A stretch of 64,000 nucleotides of DNA from Symsagittifera roscoffensis (taxonomy: Eukaryota; Xenacoelomorpha; Acoela; Convolutidae), in the NCBI RefSeq assembly GCF_963678635.1, contig NC_087068.1:21973029-22037028 (forward strand), written 5' to 3'. Below the pieces are notes generated by a model. The model had not been told where the DNA came from and did not search any database. It saw nothing but the letters and a program-made list of their open reading frames with translations. The translations under genes were made by a program, and so were the position numbers. This document shows, one piece after another, positions 24,210 to 36,720 of the stretch. Each line of letters opens with the position of its first letter. The first letter of the stretch is position 1.

Positions 24210-24760
24210 TCGATTATAGTACGATTTTAGTACCAGTCTTACTAAAATCGAGAAACAATCGATTTTAATCAAATAATAATCGATTATAATCTCTCTTTTT
24301 AAAATCAAATCTAAATTGCTTATACTTTATGCTTTTTGTAGACGTTGGTTCCTATGAAAAACGAGAAAAACGTTTTTAAAATTTATTAATTCAAATTTAT
24401 TCTAAGTTTTTTTTTCATTTCTTCCCCATTAAAAATGTTTTGTGATGCATATTTTAAGCTTATTAAACACCAAAACATCAGCAAATTGATTTAGTTTCAT
24501 GACTGATTTGGAAGACTTATTTTTCATCTACCGCGGGAACATTTCCAGTAACATGAAGGATCTCTATGAAACTTTTGTTTCGTGGTAAAACATTGTGTTC
24601 AGATGAGCCGAGGTGTTCAAGAGATCTCTCTTTTAGAGATTTTTTATTGACACAAAAATAATAACCCATGAGATATAATTCGAATATAGTTTTGGATTGA
24701 CAAAATTTTGACAAAATAAGAGATTATAATCGATTATAATCGATTATATTTTATTCTAAG
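24210..24760. repeat. Cluster of cgattataat words
   Basis: Short repeats of aatcgattataat occur at about 24209, 24252, 24283, 24725 and 24737, partly palindromic. The same word ends the foldback element at 39836-40024, so these may be fragments of it. Confidence 0.55.
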
Positions 24761-25639
24761 GGTTTTTTGTAAGAACTACAATCAATTATAAATCTTTTAA
24801 ACGCCTAATTTTGGCACATAAAATCAATTGTAATTGTCAAAAAATCATCACAATAATATGTTATAATCAATTACTTACGCCTAAACTTGTATGCGTGTAT
24901 ATATATTTTCAATTGGTATTCACTGTGAGTTTTCGTGTGTCTGTTGGAAAATTTGCTTCTTTCAGCAGACAATCTTTTGGCAAACAAAATTATTTTTACC
25001 GCAAAAACAAATTAAACAATTAAAAATTTACTGCGCATAACAGTTCGTAAAGAACCAAATAAGGTATCAACAACAAAATTATGTACTTTACCGAAAACAT
25101 TACAAAACATCAACCAGATTCACATTCACGTTTTAAGATCTACTCATTAGAAAACAGACTAAGTCTGAAACTTACCGGCTCGGTTTTTTCTCTATCGGGA
25201 CATGTTTTTAAATTTCGAGCTGGTTTGAATCCCTCCGAGAAGTTTTCAGAAAGTATGTCTCCCTAACCATACCAATGATTATTCTTGATACAAAGCTTTT
25301 CTTGAAAAAAAAGGAAAAAATTAGAATACGCCCATAGACAAAACTACTCCTTGATTTAAATGGTCGCAATCAAACCGTATTGTCTTTCAATCCTTGCTAA
25401 ACTAAAACCAAGAACGCTTTCTAGAAGAAGAACCTATCATGAATTGTCATTGATTCTCGGAAAAACACGTCTTTTTGAAAATTTTGATGTCTGAAAAAGT
25501 CTATTTTAAGTAAACGAGTCACTGCAAACAGTTCACATCAAGCTCAAAATTGATGTGCTGATTTACCTATCTACGATTTGGAATTTTTGGATTCTTTTTT
25601 TTTCAAATTTGGTTTTTCTTCTAAACAAACGCTAGTCTT

Positions 25640-26050
25640 GCAATTTTCATAGAGGGAAATTGTATGACTAGTGCTCTTTTTTTCAGAAAAGAACAATAAA
25701 AAAAGTCAAAGGTTTCAGTTGTAGCAGCCCAAGAAACGCTTAAATGTTTTGCCAGCAGTTGAATAGATTTCTCAAAGCGTTTTTTCCACGAAATATTTAA
25801 AAAAAAATGCTAATCATACAATTTCCAATATAAAATTGTATGATTAGCATTTTTTTCATACCATTTTTTCCCCTTTTTTAAAGAAGAGATACCAATTTCG
25901 ATACCAAAACAACTATAAAATACCTTTGAAATTCGATTAAACTCCTTTTGCAAAAGAGTATGAAATTTGTATGACTAGCATTTTTCCATAGACTAAGTGA
26001 ATGAAATTGTATGATTAGCATTTTCGGTCAGTGGAGGTCAACCAGGGGGT
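25640..26050. mobile_element. MITE cluster, tgtatgattagcatt family
   Basis: The word attgtatgattagcattttt occurs direct and inverted: a perfect-looking hairpin at 25804-25856 and further copies near 25660, 25960 and 26010. The right edge, agcattttcggtcagtggag then gtcaaccaggg, is nearly the same as the edge at about 41270-41305. No coding frame. Confidence 0.7.
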
Positions 26051-26125
26051 TCATTTGACCTGATGTTTAAAACCTTTAAGCAAATGGATTTTGTTTGTTA
26101 TTGAAAAAACATGTGTTTGTTTCAG

Positions 26126-27217
26126 GCGAGTTACTTGAGCGACATTTGTTTGAATTTAATTGTGGAGATTGGGTTTGGGGTGGGTCCACTGCGCGTTCAT
26201 TGGCAGGGAAAAAAGATGCCACGTGTAGACTTTGTTATAATCACTAAGCAAAACAAAACAGACCAGGAGATGATGCTTATGAGTCATTCTTTACAACCGT
26301 CAATTAAATTTCAACAGTTCAAAGAAGACATAATGTGCAAAGATCAGGATTGGATTTGTGCAGAGGAAAGAAGACGGAGAGATGAAGCTAGAGCAAATCA
26401 AGAGATGAAAAAGAGAGTAGAAGCGAAGGTCGAAGAAGAAAGGAGGAAAATAGAAGAGGCCAGACAAAAACGAATGGAAGAAGCGAGAAAAATCAAAGAA
26501 AAGAGAGAAGAGCAAAAGGACAAAGTGATAGAAGAATGGGAAAAAGCTCAAACCGAAGCAGCGAGAAAAAAGGAAGAATTGAAAAAATTGGAAGAAGAAG
26601 AAGCGAGAAAAAAGGAAGAATTGAAAAAATTGGAAGAAGAAAGACGAATTGAAAAAGAGAGAAAAAAGGAAGAAACGAAAAAATTGGAAGAAGAAAGACG
26701 AACTGAAAAAGCGAGAAAAAAGGAAGAAATGAAAAAATTGGAAGAACAAAGACGAACTGAAAAAGCGAGAAAAAAGGAAGAAACGAAAAAATTGGAAGAA
26801 GAAAGACGAATTGAAAAAGCGAGAAAAAATGAAGAAATGAAAAAATTGGAAGAAGAAAGGCGAACTGAAAAAGCGAGAAAAAAGGAAGAAATGATAAAAC
26901 TGAAAGAAGAAAGACGAACTGAAAAAGCGAGAAGAAAAGAAACGAGAAAATTGGAAGAAGCGAGAAACGAAGAGTTTGCAAGAAAAAAGGGAGATAGTTA
27001 TGAAACACAAAAAACCACTAGCCCAGGTGAGATACAACGAGAAGAAGAGATTCACTGTCGAGAAACAAATAATGAAGAGAAAGCGAAGATAGGTGAGTCA
27101 TCAGAAACTAGTGAAAACATACAAAATAATCAAAGAGTGAACCAAAAAGAAACTGACGTTGATAATTATAAAAGGACTAAAAGCAGTATGGAAGCAAATT
27201 GTGAAGCTGCAAAGCAT
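26126..27217 (+). CDS. Coiled-coil protein, 5' part of an exon split by a BEL element
   Basis: A strong acceptor, tgtgtttgtttcag (AG at 26124-26125), opens a frame of 364 codons reaching the edge of the BEL LTR. The first 80 codons are mixed. From QDWICAEERRRRDEARANQE on, the protein is almost pure Lys, Glu, Arg and Ala and must form a long charged helix or coiled coil. Codons from about 26560 to 26940 are tandem copies of an 18-residue unit close to KARKKEEMKKLEEERRTE (54 nt). The last 70 codons are mixed again (GESSETSENIQNNQRVNQKE). The frame then runs nine codons into the LTR and stops at 27244. In-frame ATG at 26111 lies before the acceptor and is probably not used. Upstream exons are uncertain. 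Function unknown. The same frame resumes at 38043. Confidence 0.72.
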
Positions 27218-27218
27218 T

Positions 27219-27648
27219 TGTGCGTTAATATCGAGAAACCGTAAAAATACCGAATTTCAAACAATTGAATGAATGAGCATTTTCTCAGCAAATTAACTCT
27301 GGAAATCCATAATTTAAACAATTTTTAAACAAATTTTAATTTCGGAAACATCGGCCATAATCGTCTGAACTACTCAGAGCAAGCTACCAAATGGCCATTT
27401 CTTGAGACAAATTTGTCTTTTTGACGGTCAGCCTTAATCAAGACTGAGCCGAAATAGAGCGAAAAACGGATAATTACGATCAATTGGGTGTATATACCCT
27501 CGAGTATACATGTATATAAGTTAGCGTATAGGGGATTCGAGTCCGGTCGACCGGCGGTTTGGCCGTTGTCTTATACGGTAGTCTTTAGTCCTGTTATATG
27601 CAGTTACTTTTATGCATTTATACTCCCGCTTACATTTGCTTCGCAACA
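27219..27648 (-). repeat. BEL LTR, left copy (3' LTR of the element), 430 bp
   Basis: Begins tgtgcgttaatatcgagaaa and ends ttgcttcgcaaca in plus orientation. It is uninterrupted, so it shows the empty site (ctcgagtatacatgtatata at about 27500) for the DNA element present in the other LTRs. It supplies the stop codon that ends the upstream half of the host frame. Confidence 0.85.
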
Positions 27649-28014
27649 TCCTCTGCCCCTAAAGATGGAACAACGCGAGCAACTTGTACGGTCGGACGAG
27701 TCAGTTCACTCGTAACTTTCATTGAAACTTAGCGACGGATAACCTGAAGTTTAAAATGATTCGGGGTCAACGCCTCTAAATCTTGCGGGTTACAACAAAC
27801 GGCAGCGATCTGTCTTGCGTTTAGTGACTGCTCAACAAGGCAAGGTGCGGTCCCAGATTTTCCTCAGTTAACCATCTGTAGCCTAAGATGTCATACAGTA
27901 CAAGCTTGACATTTTTAATTAAACGCTACCAGGAGCCGTTATGGGCGGTGAGCTGGGTGGATTGAAGTTCCACTTGATCCCTTTCTGGACAAAAACAGCG
28001 GGAGCAAATTTGTT
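27649..28014 (-). other. End of BEL internal region, no frame
   Basis: Truncated integrase tail as noted above, then AT-rich sequence up to the LTR. No further gene. Confidence 0.5.
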
Positions 28015-28673
28015 TCAACTCTCAACGCAAGCTAAGAGCTGTTTCTGAGCGCCAAAAAAGATTGTGTCGTTGTCGGACATGATGGTAGTCGGAGTACCAC
28101 GACGTGCAATAAACCTTACCACGCCCAGACTAAAAGAACTTGTGTAGAGAGAAGAGACCATTTCAAGTTGTACAGCTCTAGTGTAAGGCACGTAAACAAT
28201 AAACCCCATCCCTTTTCCGTACTTCAGTGAATTGGTACTAGAAACGGCCCAAAATAGCTGACATCTGTGTTAGAGATAGGAGTTTCCGCTCTGCGTTTCC
28301 GGTACGTAACGTAATTATTTTCAAATTTTCGCAGCAACCAGCGCCAGTTTATCCCAACGTATTTCAAATTAAACACCGCACGCATGTAAGCCAAACATTG
28401 GTGGAAGTTCATAACGTGCAAGTGTCTAACCAGCAACCGAAAAATCGGGTGACGTGCAACAAGTTTAATTCGATGCTTGTTATCGAAATCGGAATTAACC
28501 AAACGGCTGATGCGCCCAGTCCAGCGAAGGATGCCAGCTCGTCCATTGAACGGCGAACACTTGGCAATCCGACTATTCCCTATGATAATTTTACTGGAAC
28601 TTAGTAGTTTTAGCTCGCCAGGGAATGTCTCACACTGGGACAGGTAATTGAGTTTCTGCTCAGCAATGTCCAA
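28015..28673 (-). pseudogene. BEL/Pao integrase remnant
   Basis: Minus-strand frames at 28224-28673 and 28015-28209 are one region with a frameshift near 28215. The first has GRAGILRWTGRIS (the R-x-G-G-R-I region ahead of the zinc-binding domain), RLLVRHLHVMNFHQ (zinc-binding His) and TYRKRRAETPIS. The second has TRAVQLEMVSSLYTSSF and SDNDTIFFGAQKQLL, the second catalytic Asp block of the core. After 28015 the trace NFNPPSSPP survives near 27965, then the C-terminal half is missing before the LTR at 27648. Catalytic Glu not found. Confidence 0.82.
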
Positions 28674-28955
28674 CTCCCACGGGTTGATTAGTTCTAATGT
28701 ACTCGACAGTAAAAGTTAATGGGATATCAATCATCTCAAAGAAAAAGCTGCGTCGAGATTGTATTTTACAATTGAATTGAATTTCGCCCATTTTCCGAAT
28801 GAAAGATTTATATCTGTCAAAATATCGTCGACAAATTTTGACGAGTTTTCAAGACAAATTTCGACATCACTTGAGGATCTTTAAGTCTTATCTTATCGAT
28901 AACCTTTGTATTGGGCTTGTACGACCAATCAGTCGTGCACAGTATACTAGGGCCA

Positions 28956-29488
28956 TTAACCTAGCTGGTTTCCTTGAGGGCCGATCAAATCAGCTGGGTT
29001 GTCACCGCTAAGTATATGAGGCCACTGATCAGTGGCGGTACACTCCCGAATTTCACCACTGTGATTACCAACGCAAACTGGTAACATATTAAAGAAATTG
29101 GGCCACTGAAGATCAGTGGTACTATCTGTCCACATGAAAAGATCTGTAACTTTGAAAGTCAGACTTTTCAAAATTTCTTCTGTTAAACACTTGCCAAAAA
29201 AGCCGCTTGATGCTCTATCTTTTGAATAGATAGCGCTTTCATAGGCGCCACAAGGGCTTTGACAAAAACAAAGGCGAAATCGGTGTGATACGAACTAGTA
29301 AGTTGCGCACGAAGGAAAGAGACGATGCAGAAAACATCCTGCGAACCATCACATAACATGTGATGTTCTATTCGGTCGAAAGAATTAGTTAAGTAGCAAC
29401 GAGCTAATGTCGAAGAACCTAACAAAGGAAGACCAGAGTGCCTCTCAAGGAACTGCTTTTTGACTTCCTCTGGGAGATCATCGTCCAC
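28956..29488 (-). pseudogene. BEL/Pao RNase H and RT-RNase H junction, broken
   Basis: Two minus-strand frames joined by a shift near 29175. The first (29183-29488) has RIEHHMLCDGSQDVFCIVSF and FVFVKALVAPMKALSIQKIE, the start of RNase H in BEL elements. The second (28956-29171) has MWTDSTTDLQW, HSGEIRECTATDQW and LSGDNPAD, its end. The catalytic Asp in C-D-G-S and T-D-S are visible. Confidence 0.84.
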
Positions 29489-29611
29489 TTTTTGACTACC
29501 TTTTCGTTGTGGTCCGGATCAACAGTGGTTGTTACATCGGGCACCTTGCTGACAATTTTTGACTGACAAAATCTACCTATTTAAGCAGCGAGACCAAATC
29601 GCTACCAAATG

Positions 29612-30498
29612 TCAAGGCATGAACAATCTTTTGAAAAGAATCCAGGTATTCATCCATATAAAACTTCTGGACAACAGCTGAAGCAGCTTCCAGTTACTCA
29701 TCATGATGATCAGAGCAATTTTCTGCAAAGCCAAATTCGAACAAGTCGGCGAATCACGAGCGCCGAAAATGTGACGCGTGTATTGATGAACTACTACATT
29801 TGATGTGGGGTCCTCCCGCCGCACAAAGCGAAGAGCATTTTGATCTGCTTCACGGACTCCAACCTGTGCAAACATTCCTTTAATTTTGGCTGCTGAAACG
29901 CCGTATTTATGCTGACTGAGTCTTACAAGTACAAAAAAGAGGTTATGAAGGAGATCCGGGCCAACCAACAGAGATTTGTTCAAGGAAGCGCCATTAAAAT
30001 CGTTGAATCATTTAGTAGTAGGCACACCTTACCGAGTTCGTTTGCGTTCAAACCCTGATAATGCCGGAGATACCCCTCACAATTGATCATGATTTGGGAT
30101 CGTGTGCTTGAAAGTTACTGGCATATTCTTTTTGTTTATCATCTCAAATTATTTTGGCGTATGTCTCACAGAGAGCGTCAGATCTTTCTCTAACCTCTTT
30201 TCTAAAAACTTTAATTGAGCTAAGGAGGAATAATAGTTATTCGGTAAACTAATTTCGTTATCACTCCAAAGCATTGGTACAATGTACCTCTTACCAACGT
30301 GAAAGATGTCATTTTTCATTTTGGCGGAAAGGCATCTACTTGCTTGAATGCTCCACACGACTCGCACTCATTCAATTTTTTTATTTGGTCAACTGGAGAC
30401 GTGTATTCGACAGCACTTTTAAAGCATGATGAGTTCGAATTAAAGGAAGGCGGCAACGGACCACGTAGTACCCAACTATTGAAATGCGTACGGCGCAC
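29612..30498 (-). pseudogene. BEL/Pao reverse transcriptase remnant
   Basis: Minus strand, from high to low: 30316-30498 (linker), 30149-30367 with YIVPMLWSDNEISLPNNYY (the entry to the RT fingers), and 29612-29983 with LVGPDLLHNLFFVLVRLSQH, AQVGVREADQNALRFVRRED and YTRHIFGARDSPTCSNLAL. The frames do not join: there are stops near 30149 and shifts around 29990. The Y-x-D-D catalytic box is not preserved in an open frame; the sequence passes out of frame just after the SPTCSN block. Confidence 0.82.
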
Positions 30499-30499
30499 G

Positions 30500-33200
30500 G
30501 TGAATTAGAGTCCTCCCCCAGAAAGTAGAAATCTCCTCGAATAGTAATTTTGACTTTCTCATACTGTATAGGGTTTCAATGCATAGATTTTATTGGAGCC
30601 AACTGCGAGTTTTCCCTGTATTTCAGGAATATTTATACTATCCACTCACATGTGGTTATGATCCTGAACATTAGCTCGAAAAGAAAACAAAAACTCACTA
30701 TTATTCGTTTCGGCGGAAACTTGAAACTTTACTTGATGAGTTTTCAACAAACTCGTAGAACTGAATGATTTTTTGGTGAGCTAAATGGGAAAGTCAACCA
30801 AACGGAGGCGTTTTACGAGATCGACGGATACCCTTGAGTGCATGGAAGCACTATTGCAAAGAGCTAGGGCATTAATTTTCTTCATCACTCATGCCAATTA
30901 AGATTAGGTGAGTTGCCATCGAACGCTGTCGACTTCCACTCAGGAAGATGATCTTTTCGGCTGTGAAAGAATCTATCGACTAGCTCTCAAGCAGAAAGTG
31001 GACGCTCCCTCGAGGTGTGAACCATGTGACTTTCCGCGAATTGGCGCTGGGTAACTCGAGGATTTACGGTTATAATCAGTATTAAACATTTGAAGCCTGC
31101 GAGAAATTTTCAGCGCAAAGAATACAGTCCCTCCACTTGTATAAGGAAAAAAAAAACAAATCGGGGGAGCAATCGGAGATACTGCAGAAAAAAAAATTTG
31201 TGGAACGAACGCAGTGATGTTGAGCTGAAATTGCGGGGGCAGTAACAACTGGTATCCACAAAGAGTATAGTGCTCACTTGGAAAGTTAGAGCTACAAGCG
31301 GGAGCATAAGATGTTGTTGTGCCTAGCCAGCTATTACTGACTCTGTAGTTTGTCGACTCAAAGAAACCTGGTTAATGGCTGTTGATGCAGGAACAAACGG
31401 TGCTAAACCACAACGGGCACAACCAAACGGGCACAAGGAACGTTTCCAGGTGTTGTCGGAGCAAATTAGTTTTCAGACGTTACCGGGACTACTGAGCCTA
31501 GGTTTGGGTTACCTAGAACTTGGTGAGTAGGCAAAACAGTTTGCTGAGGCAATTTTTTGAAACCTGGTTGAATGAACTAATGTAAGCTTTCTGGATTGTT
31601 ATCGTCATCCAGAGAAAGCTGAAGTTGCATCAAAAACGACAATTTATGTCGCTTTCCTTTAATATGAATACTGAAATGCAATTCCGGGTCACTACAAGCT
31701 GACTGGCCATTATTCGCTACAGCAAAATTTGATGTGACCATGGATTTTACTGATACAAGATAAGTTCGTTCAAGAGCTGTCGAACGAACTTGCAGCTCTC
31801 GATTGAGAAATACAACAGCGTCAGACTAATTGTGGTCAACAGATTTGACACAGTGACGTATACGATCCTTGTCGTCCACTGTTAGCTGTGGAGATAAACG
31901 AGTTTAAGTACTTTCCTCGGCAATCTCACTGATTTCAGAAATATCATCTGCCAGTTTGAGCCTTTTCAACTCAAATTTTGCCAACTTTTTCCTTTGTTCT
32001 TCAGCCAACTCTTCCAACTCTAAGATGTTTCGTTATTTCTCTAGAACTCATTTAATTACGCTTTTTCTCAGAAGTAGTTTTTGACGGAGGTCAGTATGAT
32101 GACTAGACTTCTGAGAATCCAATTGCTGACTTCGGCTATTTCAATGTGACGAGCGGTAATTCGATTTATGCTGCTTTTGTTTTTCACGCTTTGCGGAATG
32201 AAGAAAAATTTTTGAGCTGCTATCTATGTTGTCCTGCTCTTTTACTGCCTCAAAACTTGGTTTTATTTGTGATAGTTTCCTGTAAAATTTAATCTTTAAT
32301 TTGTGTCAGCTTTGAAGCCACATTTTTTGTGCCGGTATCAATTTGTCATGACTGGCACTTTTTGCAGCCAAAGTAATCAATTTATTATTTAAATCGAACG
32401 CTCGTTCTATTTAGTTCCTACAATAATCAATGTTTGTATATATTTTTGAGAAACAACTTTCTTCATTTTCCAAAACAATTTCGTGACATTTATAATGTTC
32501 GTTCTCAAACAAGTTCCTAATTTTTTTTGAAACTTAACTTCCATGCTTCATAATTTCAGAAACAACGAATCACATAAAATACTTTATTTTTAGTCAAGTA
32601 AACCCAGGGTAAAACTTTAATACGTCAATGACATAAAAAGGGGGTAACTTGAATTTTAACTCGTAAGGGAGCTGTGTAGTTTCTTACACTTTTCGGAAAG
32701 TATATGGTCTTTGGCATTTCGCTTTGAAATAAAGTCCTCAACTAGGTTAAGAACGAGAGTACCCGTCTTTTTCAACTCTTTTGGTATAATCTCACCACCA
32801 TTGCGGCGACAGTATGAAATATCGGTTAGTTTTTTTCGTACGTCATAAGCAGGTTCCTAAATTGTTCATTACACAAACCATAGTTCTTATTACTGCGGTG
32901 TCTACTAAACGAGTTATTTATACGTCGGACCAAATAACTAGATCTTTGGGTTTCGAATAAAAATGATGCAAACCCCTAGCGTTCAAAGCAAAATTCGAAT
33001 CGGGCTTAGTGAAACAAATCACTTTCACACGCTTTTGATACGGTGCAGATAATTTACGACGCGAGTGATCTAGAGAACTGGCTCTCAGTATGAAAACATT
33101 TTGCTTAAAGCCTTTATTCGCGAAGTTATTAAGTAGGTCAATTGAACCCCAGCAACCACGCGGAGGAAACTTGAGGATCAACAATTTAAGTTTAACCTAT
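30500..33200 (-). pseudogene. Gag/protease part of the BEL element, heavily decayed
   Basis: Position between the 5' LTR and RT requires gag and protease here. Only short frames remain, such as 30973-31248 (rich in Phe and Pro) and 32918-33184 (RGCWGSIDLLNNFANKGFKQ). I could not see a clear zinc knuckle or the D-T/S-G protease box. The frame at 32918-33184 is repeated, shortened, at 35504-35734. Confidence 0.45.
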
Positions 33201-33819
33201 TTAATATCACCGTACCTAGCCATTTAACAATGCTCAATGCCCAGGAGAGTAAAAAATTTCTTCGGAGAAGGAAACTTAAAATTTAGTTAACCAATTCCAA
33301 TAACCACGCGGAAGAAACCTGAGGTTGAAAAAACTCAAGTTAACTTGCCTGCTCTTGCCTTACCAGACCACTTAACTTAATTTGGAATCGGATTAACACG
33401 GAATTTGGGAATTTTATGCCGTAGTTTTCAACAATTTTTGTTTCATTGTGTTATTTTCACTAAGTAAAGTAACAAAGAGCTAAAATTATTTAAGAGATTA
33501 CAGTTGGAGGGTTCGATTCAAAGATTTATCCAAAAAAAATTATCTAGTAATCTTGTCTAAGTTCCGATTTTCATGATTTTCATTCCCTTAACTTAATCTA
33601 AAAATCTGCGGTATCGCCGAAAAGTTACCACTTGTAGCTTGCTTTTGGTCGAGATACTAAATAACACATTAACACATGGAATGAAAATTTATCGCAAAGA
33701 ATAGCTAATAAAAATCAGACAAGTCTCACAGTTTTGGAAAATTTTGGAGCTTTTCGACACCGGAATTTTGTCTCTCCTGAGTCTGACCAACTGCACTTAC
33801 AAGTCTTTACAATTGCATT

Positions 33820-34225
33820 CATGAACTCTGTCCTGAATACTTGTCTTCTTTCCAGTGTATTCTTTCCTGGTTACTTGTCTTTTTTCCAGGTGGACTTTCT
33901 GTGGAAAAGCTGAAGCTCTCTGCTTGAGTCCGGGACACCTGTTTCTGTTTGAACTGTCACGAGTTCGCCTCTGCTTGAACGAACTGCTTCACTGTTTAGA
34001 GATCACACGAGCAGCCTGGTTTCGAGAAAGTCATTAATTAGGAAACTGCTTGAATGATTTTTTTCACTGATCAGATCACACGAGCAGCCTCTGCTTGACT
34101 AAGCTGTTTCGAGTTCGAGATAAATCGTTATATAGGGAACTGCCTGAATGAACTGTTTCACTGATCTGAGCACACGAGAGCTTCTGCTTAACTAAAATGT
34201 TTCCAGATGAATCGTTAAATAGGGA
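33820..34225. repeat. Tandem repeats in the BEL leader
   Basis: About three diverged copies of an 80-95 bp block with ctgcttgaatga, cactgatcagatcacacgag and cagcctctgcttgacta. They sit just downstream of the primer-binding site on the minus strand. In duplication unit 2 (36380-36700) one copy is missing, as expected for a deletion between repeats. Confidence 0.75.
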
Positions 34226-34230
34226 ACTAT

Positions 34231-34248
34231 GACCCTTGCGGGGCGCCA
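34231..34248 (-). promoter_or_regulatory. Primer-binding site of the BEL element
   Basis: The minus strand next to the LTR reads tggcgccccgcaagggtc, beginning with the TGG that pairs with a tRNA 3' CCA, about three bases from the LTR edge. The duplicated copy at about 36700-36717 has CGG in place of TGG. The priming tRNA was not identified. Confidence 0.75.
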
Positions 34249-34251
34249 AAA

Positions 34252-34501
34252 TTAGCGCGTCAATCTCCAGAAATTGTAAAAATATTGAATTTCAAACAAT
34301 TGAATTAATGAGCTTTTTCTCGGCAAAACAACTCTGGAAATCCATGAATTAAACCATTTATAAACATACTTTAACTTCGCAAACATCGGTCATAATTGTC
34401 TGAATAATTCAAAGCAAGCTATCAAATTGATCAAGGTTGAGCCGAAATAGAGCAAAAAAAAACTGTTAAAAACGGTCAAATGGGTTCATAGCCCTCGAGT
34501 A
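34252..34501 (-). repeat. BEL LTR, middle copy, truncated
   Basis: Matches the first 250 bp of the left LTR (gaatttcaaacaattgaatt, ctctggaaatccat, gccgaaatagagc). It is interrupted at a TA (34500-34501) by the left end of the DNA element. The remainder was lost at the duplication junction near 35090. Confidence 0.82.
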
Positions 34502-35090
34502 TTTAATTAGTTGCAAAAAGTTCAGACAAACAGAATTAATTAAAATGAGCAATCAGTGCTTTTCGACATTTTTTTTGGTGGAATCCCTCATACGCGAAGG
34601 AACGAATACGCGAAAACAAAAATCAGCCAATCAGATTTCAGTAATCTAAAATTTGGAAAGAAAGTAAACATTTCCAGGGACTGGAGTAATGATTTTGGCC
34701 AAATATAAAAACTGCACAGAAATTTGCAACATTTTCAAATTGTAATTGACCGTCGCAAAGTTTGGACAGATTTTATATTTCAAGGGTTTCGTTATGTAAG
34801 AAGCAAAACTTTATTCAATTCAATTTAATTGAATGGAAATTGCTTTTTTTTAATGATTGACTTTTGGCTAATTATATTTTCGGTCTTCCGCTCACGAGTA
34901 TTTTCGCTCTTTCGGTCCTTCGCGCTTGAGAATAGCCCCCATTTTTTGCATGCATTATCTGAAGCCGAACAGCATTGTTTTTTTTGTCAGACGAAATTCA
35001 AAATGCGAGGTCGTCGATTATCCCATGATTATTTAATTACTGCGATGAATATCTAGATTTTTCGATAAACTACTAAGCAAAATTAGTTGA
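34502..35090. mobile_element. Left part of the DNA element in the middle LTR
   Basis: Begins tttaattagttgcaaaaagt like the complete copy at 36971, with small differences (ttcagacaaacag against ttcggacagacag). It ends at the tandem-duplication junction. It is the duplicated copy of one insertion, not an independent one. Confidence 0.82.
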
Positions 35091-36720
35091 GGAGGAGCAA
35101 TCGGAGATACTGCAGAAAAAAAATTTGTGGAACGAACGCAGTGATGTTGAGCTGAAATTGCGGGGGCAGTAACAACTGGTATCCACAAAGATTATAGTGA
35201 TCGCTTGGAGAGTTAGAGCTACATGCGGGAGCATCAGATGTTGCTGTGCCTAGCCAGCTATTACTGACTCTGTAGTTTGTCGACTCAAAGAAACCTGGTT
35301 AATGGCTGTTGATGCAGGAACAAACGGTGCTAAACCACAACGGGCACAACCAAACGTGCACAAGGAACGTTTCCAGATGTTGTCGGAGCAAATTAGTTTT
35401 CAGACGTTACCGGGACTACTGAGCCTGGGTTTGGGTTACCTAGAACTTGGTGAGTAGGCAAAACAGTTTGCTGAGGCAATTTTTTGAAACCTGGTTGAAT
35501 GAACTAATGTAAGCTTTCTGGATTGTTATCGGCATGCAGAGAAAGCTGAAGTTGCATCAATAACGACAATTTATGTCGCTTTCCTTTAATATGAATACTG
35601 AAATTCAGACGCGAGTGATCTAGAGAACTGGCTCTCAGTATGAAAACACTTTGCTTAAAGCCCTTATTCGCGAAGGTATTAAGTAGGTCAGTTGAACCCC
35701 AGCAACCACGCGGAGAAAACTTGAGGATCAACAATTTAAGTTTAACCTACTTAATATCACCGTACCTAGCCATTTAAAAATGCTCAATGCCCAGGAGAGT
35801 AAAAAATTTCTTCGGAGAAGGAAACTTAAAATTTAGTTAACCAATTCCAACAACCACGCGGAAGAAACCTGAAGTTGAAAAAATTCTTGCCTGAAGTTGA
35901 AAAAAACCTGAGTTAACTTGCCTGCTATTGCCTTACCAGACCACTTAACTTAATTTGGAATCGGATTAACAACGGAATTTTGGAATTTTATGCCGTAGTT
36001 TTCAACAATTTTTGACTCATTGAGTTATTTTCACTAAGCAAAAGTAACAAAGAGCTAAAACTTTTTAAGAGATTACAGTTGGAGGGTTCGATTCAAAACG
36101 ATGATCTAGTAACCTTGTCTATGTTCCGATTTTCTTGATTTTCATTCCGTTAACTTAATCTAAAAATCTGCGGTATCGCGGAAAAGTTACCACTTGTAGC
36201 TTGCTTTTGGTCGAGATACTAAATAACACATTAACACATGGAATGAAAATTTCTCGCAAAGAATAGCTAATAAAAACCAGACAAGTCTCACAGTTTTGGA
36301 TAATTTTGGAGCTTTTCGGCACCGGAATTTCGTCTCTCGTGAGTCTGACCAACTGCATTCACGAATCTTTACAATTGCATTCATGAACTCTGTCCTGAAT
36401 ACTTGTCTTCTTTCCAGTGTATCCTTTCCTGGTTACTTGTCTTCTTTCCAAGTGGACTTTCTGTGGAAAAGCTGAAGCTCTCTGCCTGAGTCCGGGACAC
36501 CTGTTTCTGTTTGAAATGTCACGAGTTCGCCTCTGCTTCAATGAACTGCTTCACTGTTTAGAGATCACACGAGCAGCCTGATTTCGAGAAAGTCATTAAT
36601 TAGGAAACTGCTTGAATGATTTTTTTCACTGATCAGATCACACGAGCAGCCTCTGCTTAACTAAAATGTTTCCAGATGAATCGTTAAATAGGGAACTATG
36701 ACCCTTGCGGGGCGCCGAAA

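Larger units (their letters stand above)
21440..25600. other. Intron-like DNA, no confident gene
   Basis: No recognised protein. Two weak exon-like spots are listed separately or under rejected items (22446-22517 and 23144-23344). The words aatcgattataatc cluster at 24210-24310 and 24720-24760 and belong to the family seen at 39000-40024. Confidence 0.45.

Noticed and set aside
26300-27055. Minus-strand frames of 171-251 codons rich in Phe and Ser
   Set aside because: They are antisense to the Lys/Glu-rich coiled-coil exon, whose gaa/aag codons read as ttc/ctt on the other strand.
33855-34037. A 60-codon Cys/Leu-rich frame
   Set aside because: It lies in the tandem leader repeats of the BEL element and is not kept in the duplicated unit.
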